DNA from: Cololabis saira
Taxonomy: Eukaryota; Chordata; Actinopteri; Beloniformes; Belonidae
NCBI RefSeq assembly: GCF_033807715.1
Contig: NC_084599.1
Coordinates: 12,711,125-12,775,124, forward strand
Direction of reading: 5' to 3'
Length of the DNA stretch: 64,000 nt
The notes under the pieces are model-generated. The model was not told the DNA's origin. It was given only the letters and a program-made list of their open reading frames with translations, and did not search any database. Shown one piece after another: positions 55,060-64,000 of this stretch (positions are counted from its first letter, which is position 1; the number at the start of each line of letters is the position of its first letter). The position numbers and the translations under genes were made by a program.

Positions 55060-56341
55060 GGGCCTGTACTACGAAGCAAGTTCAACATATCCAGGATATC
55101 TTTTCCTTATCCAGATTCACTAAGCGGGACAATTGCAATCACGCTAAGCGGTCACACGACGGTGGTTATCAACTCGGTATATCAACCCAGGTTTCTCCAA
55201 TCTGGATATGAGCGCGTGCACATAAAAGGGGCCGTGTTTTCAGCGCATGACCAATCGCAAGCATGGAGAAGTCCGCTGTCAGAGCCGCTTATTTCAGTAG
55301 CGAAGAGCAAACAATAATTTTACGGAAATATGATGAGTATAGGCATATAATACAGGCAAAAAGCAACACAGTTGCAGCTGCAAAATGCAGGAAAGACAGC
55401 TGGCAAAAGATCGCTGACTGTATAAATGTGTAAATTCATAGGGATATAAACATATATTTGAATATTCTGGGAATCTTAATCTTAAACTGTAAACCATGAT
55501 CAGCAATATTAAAATAATAAAAGGCTTGCAATATTTCAGTTGATTTGTAATGAATCCAGAATGCATGACATTTTTTTTGTTTTTGTGTTTGCATTACAGA
55601 AAATCACAATATTCTAATTTTCTGAGACAGTCTGTATATATTGGTTCTATAACTATTGTTGTTGACCGATAACTTGTGCTGATGCTGTACCAAAGAATTG
55701 GGTTTTTTTATTTATTTTATTTAATTTTTTATTTTTTCAGGAGGGGGGTATTTAGTATTTTAAAGTGACTTCTCAGAATGTTCGAGGGACGAAATTGAAA
55801 ATCCCTTTTTTGCTATCCCCTTACAAATGCATCTTCTTTTTCATTTCTTCTTGATTTATTTATTTAATTGGTATTAGTTTTGGATTGACTGTACATCGGA
55901 TTTTGGGTGATGATTTGTTTTATTTATTCATTGATTGATTTATTTTTTATTTTCTCCTCCACCTCTTTTTTCTTTTTTTCCTTTTTTTTTGGATCGTTCA
56001 TACAGGTACTCATCAGGGAAAGCAAAGGGGTTTTGGTGGTCCCTGAATACGCGTTCTCTTCGGAGGGATCCTCTCACGATCCGCGCACCAAGCTCCACTT
56101 GGATTCTCTTCGAAAGGGCATGTCATTTTCCAAGAGAGCTGATTGGTCAGTGGGCGGTGCTTTTACACCCGGCGATCTGTATCTCGAACATAACCTGCTC
56201 CGGAGCAGGTTAGCGGTTCAGCATAAGTTACCATGGCGATGTGCCCCGCTAAGAAGTGAACCACCGTCGTAGTCCTGAAAACCCAGGGTTAAACCTGAAG
56301 TTACCTCGCTAACCCCAAATCCCGCTTCGTAGTACAGGCCC
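55060..56341 (+). mobile_element. Harbinger-like transposon with perfect 18-bp termini
   Basis: GGGCCTGTACTACGAAGC at the left and its exact complement at the right, flanked by the 3-bp direct repeat CTG (55057-55059, 56342-56344). A 3-bp duplication and this terminus style fit PIF/Harbinger elements. It carries a short Myb/SANT-like ORF (55263-55433) but no transposase, so it is non-autonomous. Inner arms (TATCCAGATT / ACCCAGGGTT) show weaker symmetry. Confidence 0.85.
55263..55433 (+). pseudogene. Truncated Myb/SANT-like companion ORF in the Harbinger-like element
   Basis: 56 codons from ATG to TAA: MEKSAVRAAYFSSEEQTIIL, then RKYDEYRHIIQAKSNTVAAA, then KCRKDSWQKIADCINV. The E-E-Q ... Y-x-x-I-x-x-K-x-N-T-V-A-A ... 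W-x-x-I-A-D pattern matches the NAIF1/Myb-SANT DNA-binding domain that accompanies fish Harbinger transposases. The stop falls where the third helix should begin. Confidence 0.6.
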
Positions 56342-56344
56342 CTG

Positions 56345-56488
56345 GAGAATCCATAATAATCTTCTGAGCTGCAGCAGGGACAGCTCCGAGTAGTGTGCTG
56401 CCCTCGAAGGCGTCGTTTATACAGACACAACACGCTTGAGACGCCTCTTTGGCAGAAACCTGAACAACGCGCAGGGAGAAGTGTGAAG
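56345..56488 (+). other. Possible SLC25A42 5' noncoding exon
   Basis: GC-richer sequence ending GTGTGAAG|GTAAAG, a usable donor, about 0.64 kb upstream of the acceptor at 57126. Suggestive only; the transcription start is not visible. Confidence 0.25.
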
Positions 56489-56835
56489 GTAAAGTTAGAA
56501 AATAAATGACTGAAGAAGCTGCTGCAAGGCTCGACTGGTGACCGATTTTGCACGTCGACGATTTGTAAACACGGGGTGCTTTCGAAGCACCAGCGAAGGC
56601 AATGCGGCAACTAATTATTTCACACAAAGGGGTTCAATAAAAGTAGAAATTATGTTTTTATGTATTCATTTTTTTTTTTAAATCACTGTTTATTTATTGT
56701 CATTAAGCCATTCATTGCCTGCAGTAGTTTTTATGCCATTGACACCTTACAAAAGTGATTATATTCGTGGCGTTAGGAGTGTGTTTGTTTGTGTGCTAGG
56801 AAATAATTGAATAAATTGAATTGAGTCAGTGTAAA

Positions 56836-56952
56836 GCCTGAATTATGGTTCTGCGTTAAATCGACGCAGAGCCTACGCCGTAGGGTTTTGCGTCGCCGCG
56901 TACCTTACACTAGGGGCTCTGCGTTGGTGTAACGCGGGACCATAAATCAGCC
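56836..56952. mobile_element. Palindromic MITE, copy 5
   Basis: AATTATGGTTCTGCGTTAAA ... TAACGCGGGACCATAAATC with GCAGAGCCTACGCCGTAGGG inside. 175 bp left of the first SLC25A42 exon. Confidence 0.85.
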
Positions 56953-57126
56953 CAACGCAACCCCCTGTTTACAAGCAGAGCTTGTGCAGGGACATGGGCG
57001 TGAGAGCTGTCACGTACTGGAGATAATACACATCCCCGGCACTGCGACAGCTGCAATGTGCTTGTAAACACACAGTTAATTCAAGAGACCATACACGTGT
57101 TTTATTTCTCATTTCTTTATTTCCAG

Positions 57127-57198
57127 TGCTGCAGTGGGCTATTGTCTCGAATGAGAGCGCTTTTGTCCGACAGCTTTGGTAATCTCTGAAGGGCACAC
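57127..57198 (+). other. SLC25A42 5' UTR segment with a 12-codon uORF
   Basis: Preceded by TTTCTTTATTTCCAG, a good acceptor. Contains ATG at 57151 followed by 12 codons and TGA at 57187-57189, nine bases before the main ATG. Confidence 0.6.
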
Positions 57199-60100
57199 AT
57201 GGCCCACCGTGTGCACGACCACCAGAACCTGCCAGTGGCCCAGACAGCTGTGCTGACCCTGCCACCATCCAGCCAAGCAAAGGTGAGCCTTCTATCAACA
57301 CACCTGCATGCAAACTTGTGTGGGCACATTTGCTCCGTATGGGTGGGCCATTGCAGATTGTTTGCATATTTTTCCTTTTTCTTTTCTTTTTAATGTTCTT
57401 TTTCTCTTTTGTACAACAGAGGAAGCTTTTAATTGGTGGTTTGATGCATATGTCTGCATCATGGTGTATTAAATAACAAAAGGAGAGACGGAGAATGATT
57501 TATAAACAAAAATATTAATCTTTATTTAATATGTAATTTAATATAAAGCTTTATTTTTCTATATATGCAAATTCATGTTTGTGCAGAAATTGGAGTTGGG
57601 TTCAAAGTCAACTATAAATAAGGCTTGGGTAAGAAGGAAAAAACAGAAAGATGGTAACAAACACCCAGCCAACACTTATATATGGGCCCCATATGAGCTA
57701 ATAATAGCAAAAGTGTTAGAATGAGGTGGTGTGAGAGGCCAAGCTCCTCTAAAACCAGCTGCTATGAAAAGACACGGTATCCCTGTATCACGTGTCATAC
57801 GTTTCAAACATAACTCAAGATATTGTGCCAACCTGTGCAGAAGAAGGACACTGCATCTCCTTTAGCATTAAGACAAATCATTAAAAAAACACTGTGCGTC
57901 TCAGACTCTATATAGCTTTATGGTGGTGGTGTTTTTGCAACAGCCAGTACAGCTGACTGTAAACACAATGACATGGCTCTTCGGGGACACTTCTGTAAAT
58001 AGCAGGGAGATACTCGCCATTCCAAAACTGGCCTCCTTTTTCAAGGACATTCTTTAGACTGGATTGAATACGTGGGATTGTGGTAGATTTTCATCGGTCT
58101 TCAGGTTCATGTCATGTGTCTTCTCTGACTGTGTTTATGTATATACGGTTCAAGGTGTCAGTAAGATGAATAAAAACCATCATTCTGAGTGTGTGAAATG
58201 TGCTTGTTTGCATGCCAAACAATCTATAATCTGTCATTATGGATTTTTTATCTATAACTGCAGAAATGCTCCACTAGTCGCATAAACCGCTCGCCTTCAT
58301 TGAAGGGCACGGCAGTGTTATCTCCTGTGATCCTGAGTCAGAGGCACTAAGCCACGTGTATATTAACTATTTTGTTGCCGTAATTCTTGCTGACTGATAA
58401 TCGTGAGAGCTTTTGCGCAGATAAGCATGTGACATTTATGAAGATTGTGCTTCTCTGTAAGCAGAGGTAATGGATAAAACCCACAATTTTTTTTCCTTCT
58501 TCCCGTGATGACTTTAAAAAGTAGCCAATATGAGGTTGTGACATATTAGGTCATGTTAGTGTCAATAACGTGGGAAAACAAATGTTTTCAAACAGGACCT
58601 GCTGCCCAGACTGAGTCCTGTGGATTCTCTGCTGTGTGGTGCGTTCGCTGGAGCTGTGGCAAAAACAGTCATAGCACCTCTAGATCGCACCAAAATCATT
58701 TTCCAAGGTAAGAAGCCCTCTGCATCACAAATTTCCTCCCATATATGGATGGAAAATAGACACAATTATTAATATGCCCACAGGTTTTGTTTGTACCAGA
58801 GTTTTTTATTTGAGCTTTAACCTATTTAGGAGAGCGTCTTGTTTAACCCGAGGTTGACCATGTCTGTTGTTGTTTTACAGTGTCCTCAAAGAGATTTTCA
58901 GCTAAGGTGAGTTTATCCGCCTCTCCCAGGAAAGATAAGTTGTACTTTTGCACAGCTTGATCCGGGGGTGCAGTGATTAACACGACATTTAAGAATACAA
59001 CTGCTAAATCCCTACTGAACCTTTAATCCTTAAACATACCAAAATATTCTCTGCATTTCTAATTAAACTGGAAAAAAGAGAAAATTTATCACACTCTGGT
59101 ACACTATCTTTAATAAATAAACTTCTTTTAAATATATTGTACAATTATTTACTGCATCAATGTTAAAATGATGTTGTCTGTATCTGGATGAATTGTGCTG
59201 TGTCATGTTTGTACGTGCCTTAACGCACAGATCTGTACAGTCATTCAGACCTAAGAGGTTTATGGATTATTACTCTTGATTATGTCATTCGAACATACTC
59301 AACTATGATAAGCTGATTTAAAATGTCAAAAACATAACGGGCCTTTCTGTTTGCTGCGTTCAGGAGGCCTTCAGGGTCATCTATGCTACGTACGTGAAGG
59401 ATGGGCTGCTCGGTCTGTGGAGGGGGAACTCGGCCACCATGGTGAGGGTCATGCCCTACGCCGCCATCCAGTTCTGCTCTCACGACCAATACAAAAGGCT
59501 GCTGGGGGGCTACTACGGCTTCCAGGGAAAGTGAGTAAAGAGTACAAATGTGTGTCTTTTAGTCTCTGAAATAGCTGAAACTGCAGGCCCAGATGCGCAA
59601 CCAGGTGGCTAACTCAGCTGGAATTTAACATCATGATGTCTAAACTGCAACATTCCAGTTCTGGTTCACAGCGTCCCCACAAGCATAACTTCAGGCGATC
59701 TACAGTCAGGCCCAGACAGATTTTCTGACTGCATGGGACCAGGTGTTGTTTGTTCATGAGAATTTGTTCTCAAACTTTTACCTGGTAAAATCCTTTATTT
59801 TACTAAATAACCTACAAACAAAAAAAGGGCCTTAAATGAGGTTTATATTAACAAAATCAGTGTGTCGAGCTTGATAAATGTCCTGCGTTGTTGAGGAAAT
59901 TGCATCGACTTTTGTTAAAACAGACCACTCTCAGACTTGGAGTGGCTGGTGTGATTTATTCTTTTTATGACAGAGCAGTTGAGATTAAAGTAGCCTTGAA
60001 CTGCAATCACAGGGTAGATAGGTTTAAGTCAGGGGTGTCCAAAGTCGGTCCTCGAGGGCCGGTGTCCTGCATGTTTTAGATGTGTCCCTTTTTTTATTAA

Positions 60101-62823
60101 ACCGTGAAACAAGGAGCTTGGTCATCCACAGAACTATCCAGACTTTGATGACAAGGTGGTGACGACCGTTAATTAGAACAGGTGTGTTGATGCAGGGAAA
60201 CAACTAAAACATGCAGGACACCGGCCCTCGGGGACCGACTTTGGACACCCCTGGTTTAAGTGGTCACATGCCTTTTATTTTCTTGTTTGTTTTGTTGTTT
60301 GTCTGTTTATCTCAGTCATTTCCAAAATAAGAATTCAAATACAAAAGAAAATAAAACAACAAAAAAACATTAAGTTAATGCTAATATTGCATTAGACCAA
60401 AAAATATACACAAAACAAGACCGAAAAGGTGTGGGCTGAAGCTTAGCTAATTACGCCTGCCCTTTTATAATCAATATCTGTCAGTTCCTACACATACCGA
60501 TACAGAGCAGTAAATCAATTAAAAGAAAAACATTTCATATACTTTTTGTATATTGAACACATTCAGTATACTGCATAGACCAATTATCTATTTAAGTTCA
60601 AACACTCATACAATATGATCATACTTAATGAGCATCTTGTTCTTCAATAATTTTTTAAATATTTGGTATGTACTGTACTGTGTTAATTTCCATTTCCAAA
60701 TCATTCCACAGATTAAGCCCATAAACTGAAAAACATCTATGTTTGACATCCGTTCTGTTCTTTGTTTTTGTGAACATACAGCTTCCTCTCAGTTCATATA
60801 CACTTTGTCTTTGCTGAAACCTTTATTTTCTAACACCACATAAGGATTTAAACCTCCCCTAATTGATTAAGTGTGCTGCTGGCCCGTAAAGTTGTTGCTG
60901 GGAAAATGTAACAAACCTGCTAAACATCTCCACTATTAGTTTTGTCAGTGTGAGTATGTTATCCTGATGTTCGCATTTCTCTCTTTCTTTCTTTACTTAT
61001 ACATTTATATATGTGGTTCAGCATCAAAGGGAATATTTAAATGCTACTGGCATATCTGCTGTTTTTATAAATGCCATAAAAAGAGTTTCCTTCTTGAATG
61101 TAGCTTCCTAAAGACTATTGTCCTGTCTGTTTCAGAGCTCTGCCTCCGTTCCCGCGTCTGCTGGCCGGCTCCCTGGCCGGTACGACAGCAGCCATGCTCA
61201 CTTACCCTCTGGACACGGTCCGCGCCCGGATGGCTGTCACCGCCAGAGAAACGTAAGCGTCTCGTTGGGATTACTTTGCAAAGCAGCTCCATATCTGGGA
61301 GGTTTGCAAGATCAAAAACCGGAATGGTGACCCTGATTTTGGAGCAGGTTTTCTGTTTGATTGTCATAAACAGTCATAGACATAGACAGCTCTTACTGAC
61401 TGAAGGGTTCCCGTTGTAGCTTTTAAGTCCCAGGACAAAAGACTTGAGGTGTTAGTCATAACAGCTGGTCACATGGCCGGTGAGGCTGGAAACACTGGAA
61501 ACACTGTTTGAGAATCTTACTTGAAGACACACCTGGCATAGTTTTAAAGGGATTTATCTTTTATTTACATCCCCATTAGGTGACTGAAATGTTCTGAGCA
61601 GTGCAATAGAATATTAATTTGACATTTTATTCTCAGACATGACATTGACTGTTTGTGTTGATGCAGCACTTTCTTTAGTGACGCACAGGTGTTTTTCCCA
61701 ACTTTTTCCAAATGCAAAAAAACAAAACTTAAGTTCAAAATATAATCATGGTATCTTAACTGAGGGACCGCTCTCACACATGTTAGCTCTCCAACCCTTC
61801 ATGCGGTACAGTATTAAACCGCCCACCTTATTTTCTCCTCAGTGAAATTGGTCTTGGACTCCGACCTGACAAGTTACAACAGTTTAAAAAAAACAACTCT
61901 TAAATACTTCACACAGTGCACAAGGCAGCAATTACAAAGCAATATTCACCAAAAATTATTGTACAGACCGAATAGAAACTCCAGTAAAACTCATACATAC
62001 TACAAGTTCCACTGGCCTCAAACCCCCAAGATGCCAATCTGATGACATTTGATGGGAAGCAAGTGTAATGCCCAAAGACCCTACAAACCTTCAGGGCTCA
62101 AAGGATCTATTGTGAGGATCTAATGACCTGTTACCAGATACTGCAGGACGGCCTCAGGCCGTCTTTGTCCATGCGCTGACTGTTCGCAGCTTCATAACGT
62201 CTAACCAGTACTGCGTTTCCTCCGACAGGTACAGTAATATCATGCATGTCTTTGTGCGCATCTCCCAAGAGGAAGGTGTGAAAACACTTTACAGAGGCTT
62301 CACCCCCACCATCCTGGGTGTCATCCCATATGCAGGGATCACATTCTTCACTTATGAGACCCTCAAAAAACTACACGCAGGTAAAGACCCCACTCTTCTT
62401 CTTTTCCTGTCAGACTTTGGTTCACTTGAGTCAACATTTGAAATGCTTAATGTCTTTGCCCTATTTACCATTTCTCCCATTATCTGTCTCACTGTAGAGA
62501 AGACGAAGCGATCACAGCCTTACCCTTACGAGCGCTTGGTGTTCGGTGCTTGTGCGGGCCTGATCGGACAGTCTGCTTCGTACCCGCTGGACATTGTTCG
62601 ACGGCGCATGCAAACAGCCGGCGTAACCGGCTCATCTTACGTGACGATTCTAGGGACAATGCGTCACATTGCATCGCAGGAAGGACTCATACGTGGGCTG
62701 TACAAAGGCCTGAGCATGAACTGGGTCAAAGGGCCCATCGCAGTGGGGATTAGCTTCACCACATTTGATATCACGCACGACCTCATGATGAAGCTGCATC
62801 AGATGGGTTTTTTTATTCACTGA
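57199..62823 (+). CDS. slc25a42: SLC25A42-type mitochondrial carrier (CoA / adenine nucleotide)
   Basis: Seven coding exons, 327 residues: 57199-57282, 58596-58707, 58881-58906, 59364-59530, 61136-61252, 62229-62380, 62498-62823, all with AG/GT borders and consistent phase. Three mitochondrial carrier repeats are marked by PLDRTK (56-61), PLDTVR (154-159) and PLDIVR (249-254). Strong family matches: [54 protein letters not shown] and [20 protein letters not shown]. Human SLC25A42 (318 residues) exchanges CoA and ADP/PAP across the inner membrane. The N-terminus [18 protein letters not shown] differs from the mammalian one, as expected outside the carrier core. Start chosen as the first ATG in frame after the 57126 acceptor. 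Confidence 0.95.
57283..58595 (+). other. SLC25A42 intron 1
   Basis: 1.3 kb of AT-rich sequence. No repeat or coding region recognised. Confidence 0.6.
58907..59363 (+). other. SLC25A42 intron 3
   Basis: 457 bp. Nothing recognised. Confidence 0.6.
60030..60253. mobile_element. hAT-type MITE with 8-bp target duplication
   Basis: Termini CAGGGGTGTCCAAAGTCGGT and ACCGACTTTGGACACCCCTG are exact complements. Flanked by GTTTAAGT at 60022-60029 and 60254-60261. The 224-bp interior is shared with the decayed copy at 16130-16351. The intact ends suggest a fairly recent insertion. Confidence 0.9.
60655..60782 (-). pseudogene. LINE ORF2 C-terminal remnant
   Basis: Minus-strand frame [20 protein letters not shown], then [20 protein letters not shown] and a stop. 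The R-C-F-S-V-x-G-x-x-L-W-N motif is typical of the end of fish LINE ORF2 proteins. No longer frame survives. Confidence 0.65.
61253..62228 (+). other. SLC25A42 intron 5
   Basis: 0.98 kb. Nothing recognised. Confidence 0.6.
62498..62823 (+). CDS. slc25a42: SLC25A42 last coding exon (third carrier repeat)
   Basis: 108 codons plus stop. Carries [14 protein letters not shown] and [20 protein letters not shown]. The C-terminal tail HQMGFFIH is not conserved in length or sequence with the human protein. The preceding 117-bp intron is open in the same frame. Confidence 0.95.
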
Positions 62824-63790
62824 TTCAGGTGGGAGCCCGAGGGGGGAAACGAGAAGCGTTGATGAGCCTGGCACAAAGGAGGAGGAGTGGGGGGGGGGTG
62901 CTACAAGGTAGTAACAAGCCTTAGCGCTGTGCAGGACTGTCCCCCTGCACAGTCCTGACCCTTCACGTTGTGAGAGAGGAGGGTGAGCGGACAGAAGGTC
63001 TGTTGTACTCATGGAAACACAACCACAAACTTCTTTCTTTCTCTGCTAATAAACGGTTAGTGTTTACTGTCATAGGGAGTGAGGATACAACAGAAGAAGT
63101 GGTTTTACATTGCAGTTTAAGCAATCAACTCTCATGAAATCATCCCAGCATCAGGAAGGCTAAAATGATGGCAAAGGGAAACGTTTTTAATCCTAGCACT
63201 TTATCGTTTCACTTTATCACATCAACAGAGACGGTCTTTTTTTAATCATTTTAAACTGAAGAGAAACTTTAGTTAGCTTTTTTTTTTCTTATAATTGTGT
63301 TTTCTTTTCAGCAGATAATGTGTAACTAAAGGGTGATTAATGCAATATTTAGGTTTCATGATCGTGCCAATGTGGTTCAAGTTGAGAGAGTGAATATTTG
63401 TGGGTTGGTGATCATGTCAGCAGGACTGCACGGTTTCACCGTCCATCCAGCGCTCTAGCGCGGTAAAATTATAGTACTTATAATGTTTGATAAGTTGGAC
63501 TTAAGTTTATGATGAATAAATCAATATATAAAAATATATTTCAGGGTTTGTTTTATGTACATATTGAGATGTCTTTTTCTTTTTTTTAACCTGTGCTCAC
63601 ATTGTTGTACGGATTCTCACATTGCTGTCACCTGCTTGTACAGCATTGTTTAACTCACTCATGATTTTCATGTGAAATTAGGAGAAATTAAAAATTTTTC
63701 CAACAGTTTGCACCTCAAAGGTAAAGTTTGTCCAAAGATGTCAGTTGATGGTTTGGCTTTGCAATAAAGTTTCCATTAACAAGCTCGAGT
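62824..63790 (+). other. SLC25A42 3' UTR (inferred)
   Basis: From the stop codon to just past an AATAAA at 63763-63768. Length near 0.95 kb. The end is inferred from the hexamer only. Confidence 0.55.
63763..63768 (+). terminator. Candidate SLC25A42 polyadenylation signal
   Basis: AATAAA within GCAATAAAGTTTCC, followed by a CA-type cleavage context and GT-rich sequence (TGAGTCCTTTTGTCC) about 25 bases on. Confidence 0.55.
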
Positions 63791-64000
63791 AGTGAGTCCT
63801 TTTGTCCACTTGAGGGGGCTGAGTGACAGGAGAAATACTGGCACTCTCCGTAGGATGAAAGAGCATCTAAAATGTGACATTAGAACTGAAATGGAAGTGG
63901 TTGTAGTCATTAATTGCTGTGTGGGTTGTTTTAAAAAATTAAAATAAAATAAAAAAACCCGCTATTTGGTTAATTGCATCATATTATTAGCATAATTTCC

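Larger units (their letters stand above)
59531..61135 (+). other. SLC25A42 intron 4
   Basis: Holds the hAT MITE (60030-60253) and a minus-strand LINE remnant (60655-60782). The rest is AT-rich without recognisable content. Confidence 0.6.

Noticed and set aside
55907..56272. 121-codon frame inside the Harbinger-like element
   Set aside because: The first third is a T-rich low-complexity run and the rest lies in terminal non-coding sequence of the element. No transposase motif is present.

Overview
The window is vertebrate nuclear DNA, most likely from a ray-finned (teleost) fish. Genes are split by GT-AG introns, intergenic DNA is AT-rich, and the repeats are of fish type: Tc1-like, hAT-like and Harbinger-like DNA transposons, palindromic MITEs, LINE 3' ends and long dinucleotide arrays. 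Three complete protein-coding genes and the first exon of a fourth could be rebuilt exon by exon with consistent reading phase.

Layout: (1) 1-2.7 kb, minus strand: first coding exon (2635-2702) and part of intron 1 of a probable yjefn3 (AIBP-like) gene. (2) 2.7-9.3 kb: intergenic, with a nested hAT-like element, a palindromic MITE and LINE remnants. (3) 9.3-37.4 kb, minus strand: GATAD2A (p66-alpha), 10 coding exons in 10.2-16.8 kb, then a roughly 20.5 kb first intron full of transposon remnants, ending at a GC-rich 5' exon near 37.3 kb. (4) 37.4-43.2 kb: intergenic repeat cluster (three copies of one segment separated by two different elements, then a LINE containing another LINE), merging into MAU2 3' sequence. 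(5) 43.2-54.1 kb, minus strand: MAU2 (cohesin loader subunit SCC4), 18 coding exons, with a Tc1/mariner-like element in one intron. (6) 54.1-57.1 kb: divergent intergenic region with a (TTTC)n tract, a ZNF143-like motif and a Harbinger-like element. (7) 57.1-63.8 kb, plus strand: SLC25A42, a mitochondrial carrier, 7 coding exons and 3' UTR.

The order yjefn3 - GATAD2A - MAU2, all in one orientation, matches human 19p13.11 (MAU2 - GATAD2A - TSSK6/NDUFA13 - YJEFN3); SLC25A42 is in the same human band but not adjacent. I saw no TSSK6 or NDUFA13 coding sequence in the gap. The genes do not form one pathway: GATAD2A is a NuRD chromatin-repressor subunit, MAU2 helps NIPBL load cohesin, SLC25A42 carries CoA and adenine nucleotides across the mitochondrial inner membrane, and YJEFN3/AIBP-type proteins act in cholesterol efflux.

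I did not find a convincing undescribed biological system. The observations most worth checking are a palindromic repeat family with a copy near the 5' end of each of the four genes, a Harbinger-like insertion beside a promoter-type motif, an SLC25A42 intron that is open in frame, and an exon-like membrane-segment ORF inside GATAD2A intron 1.
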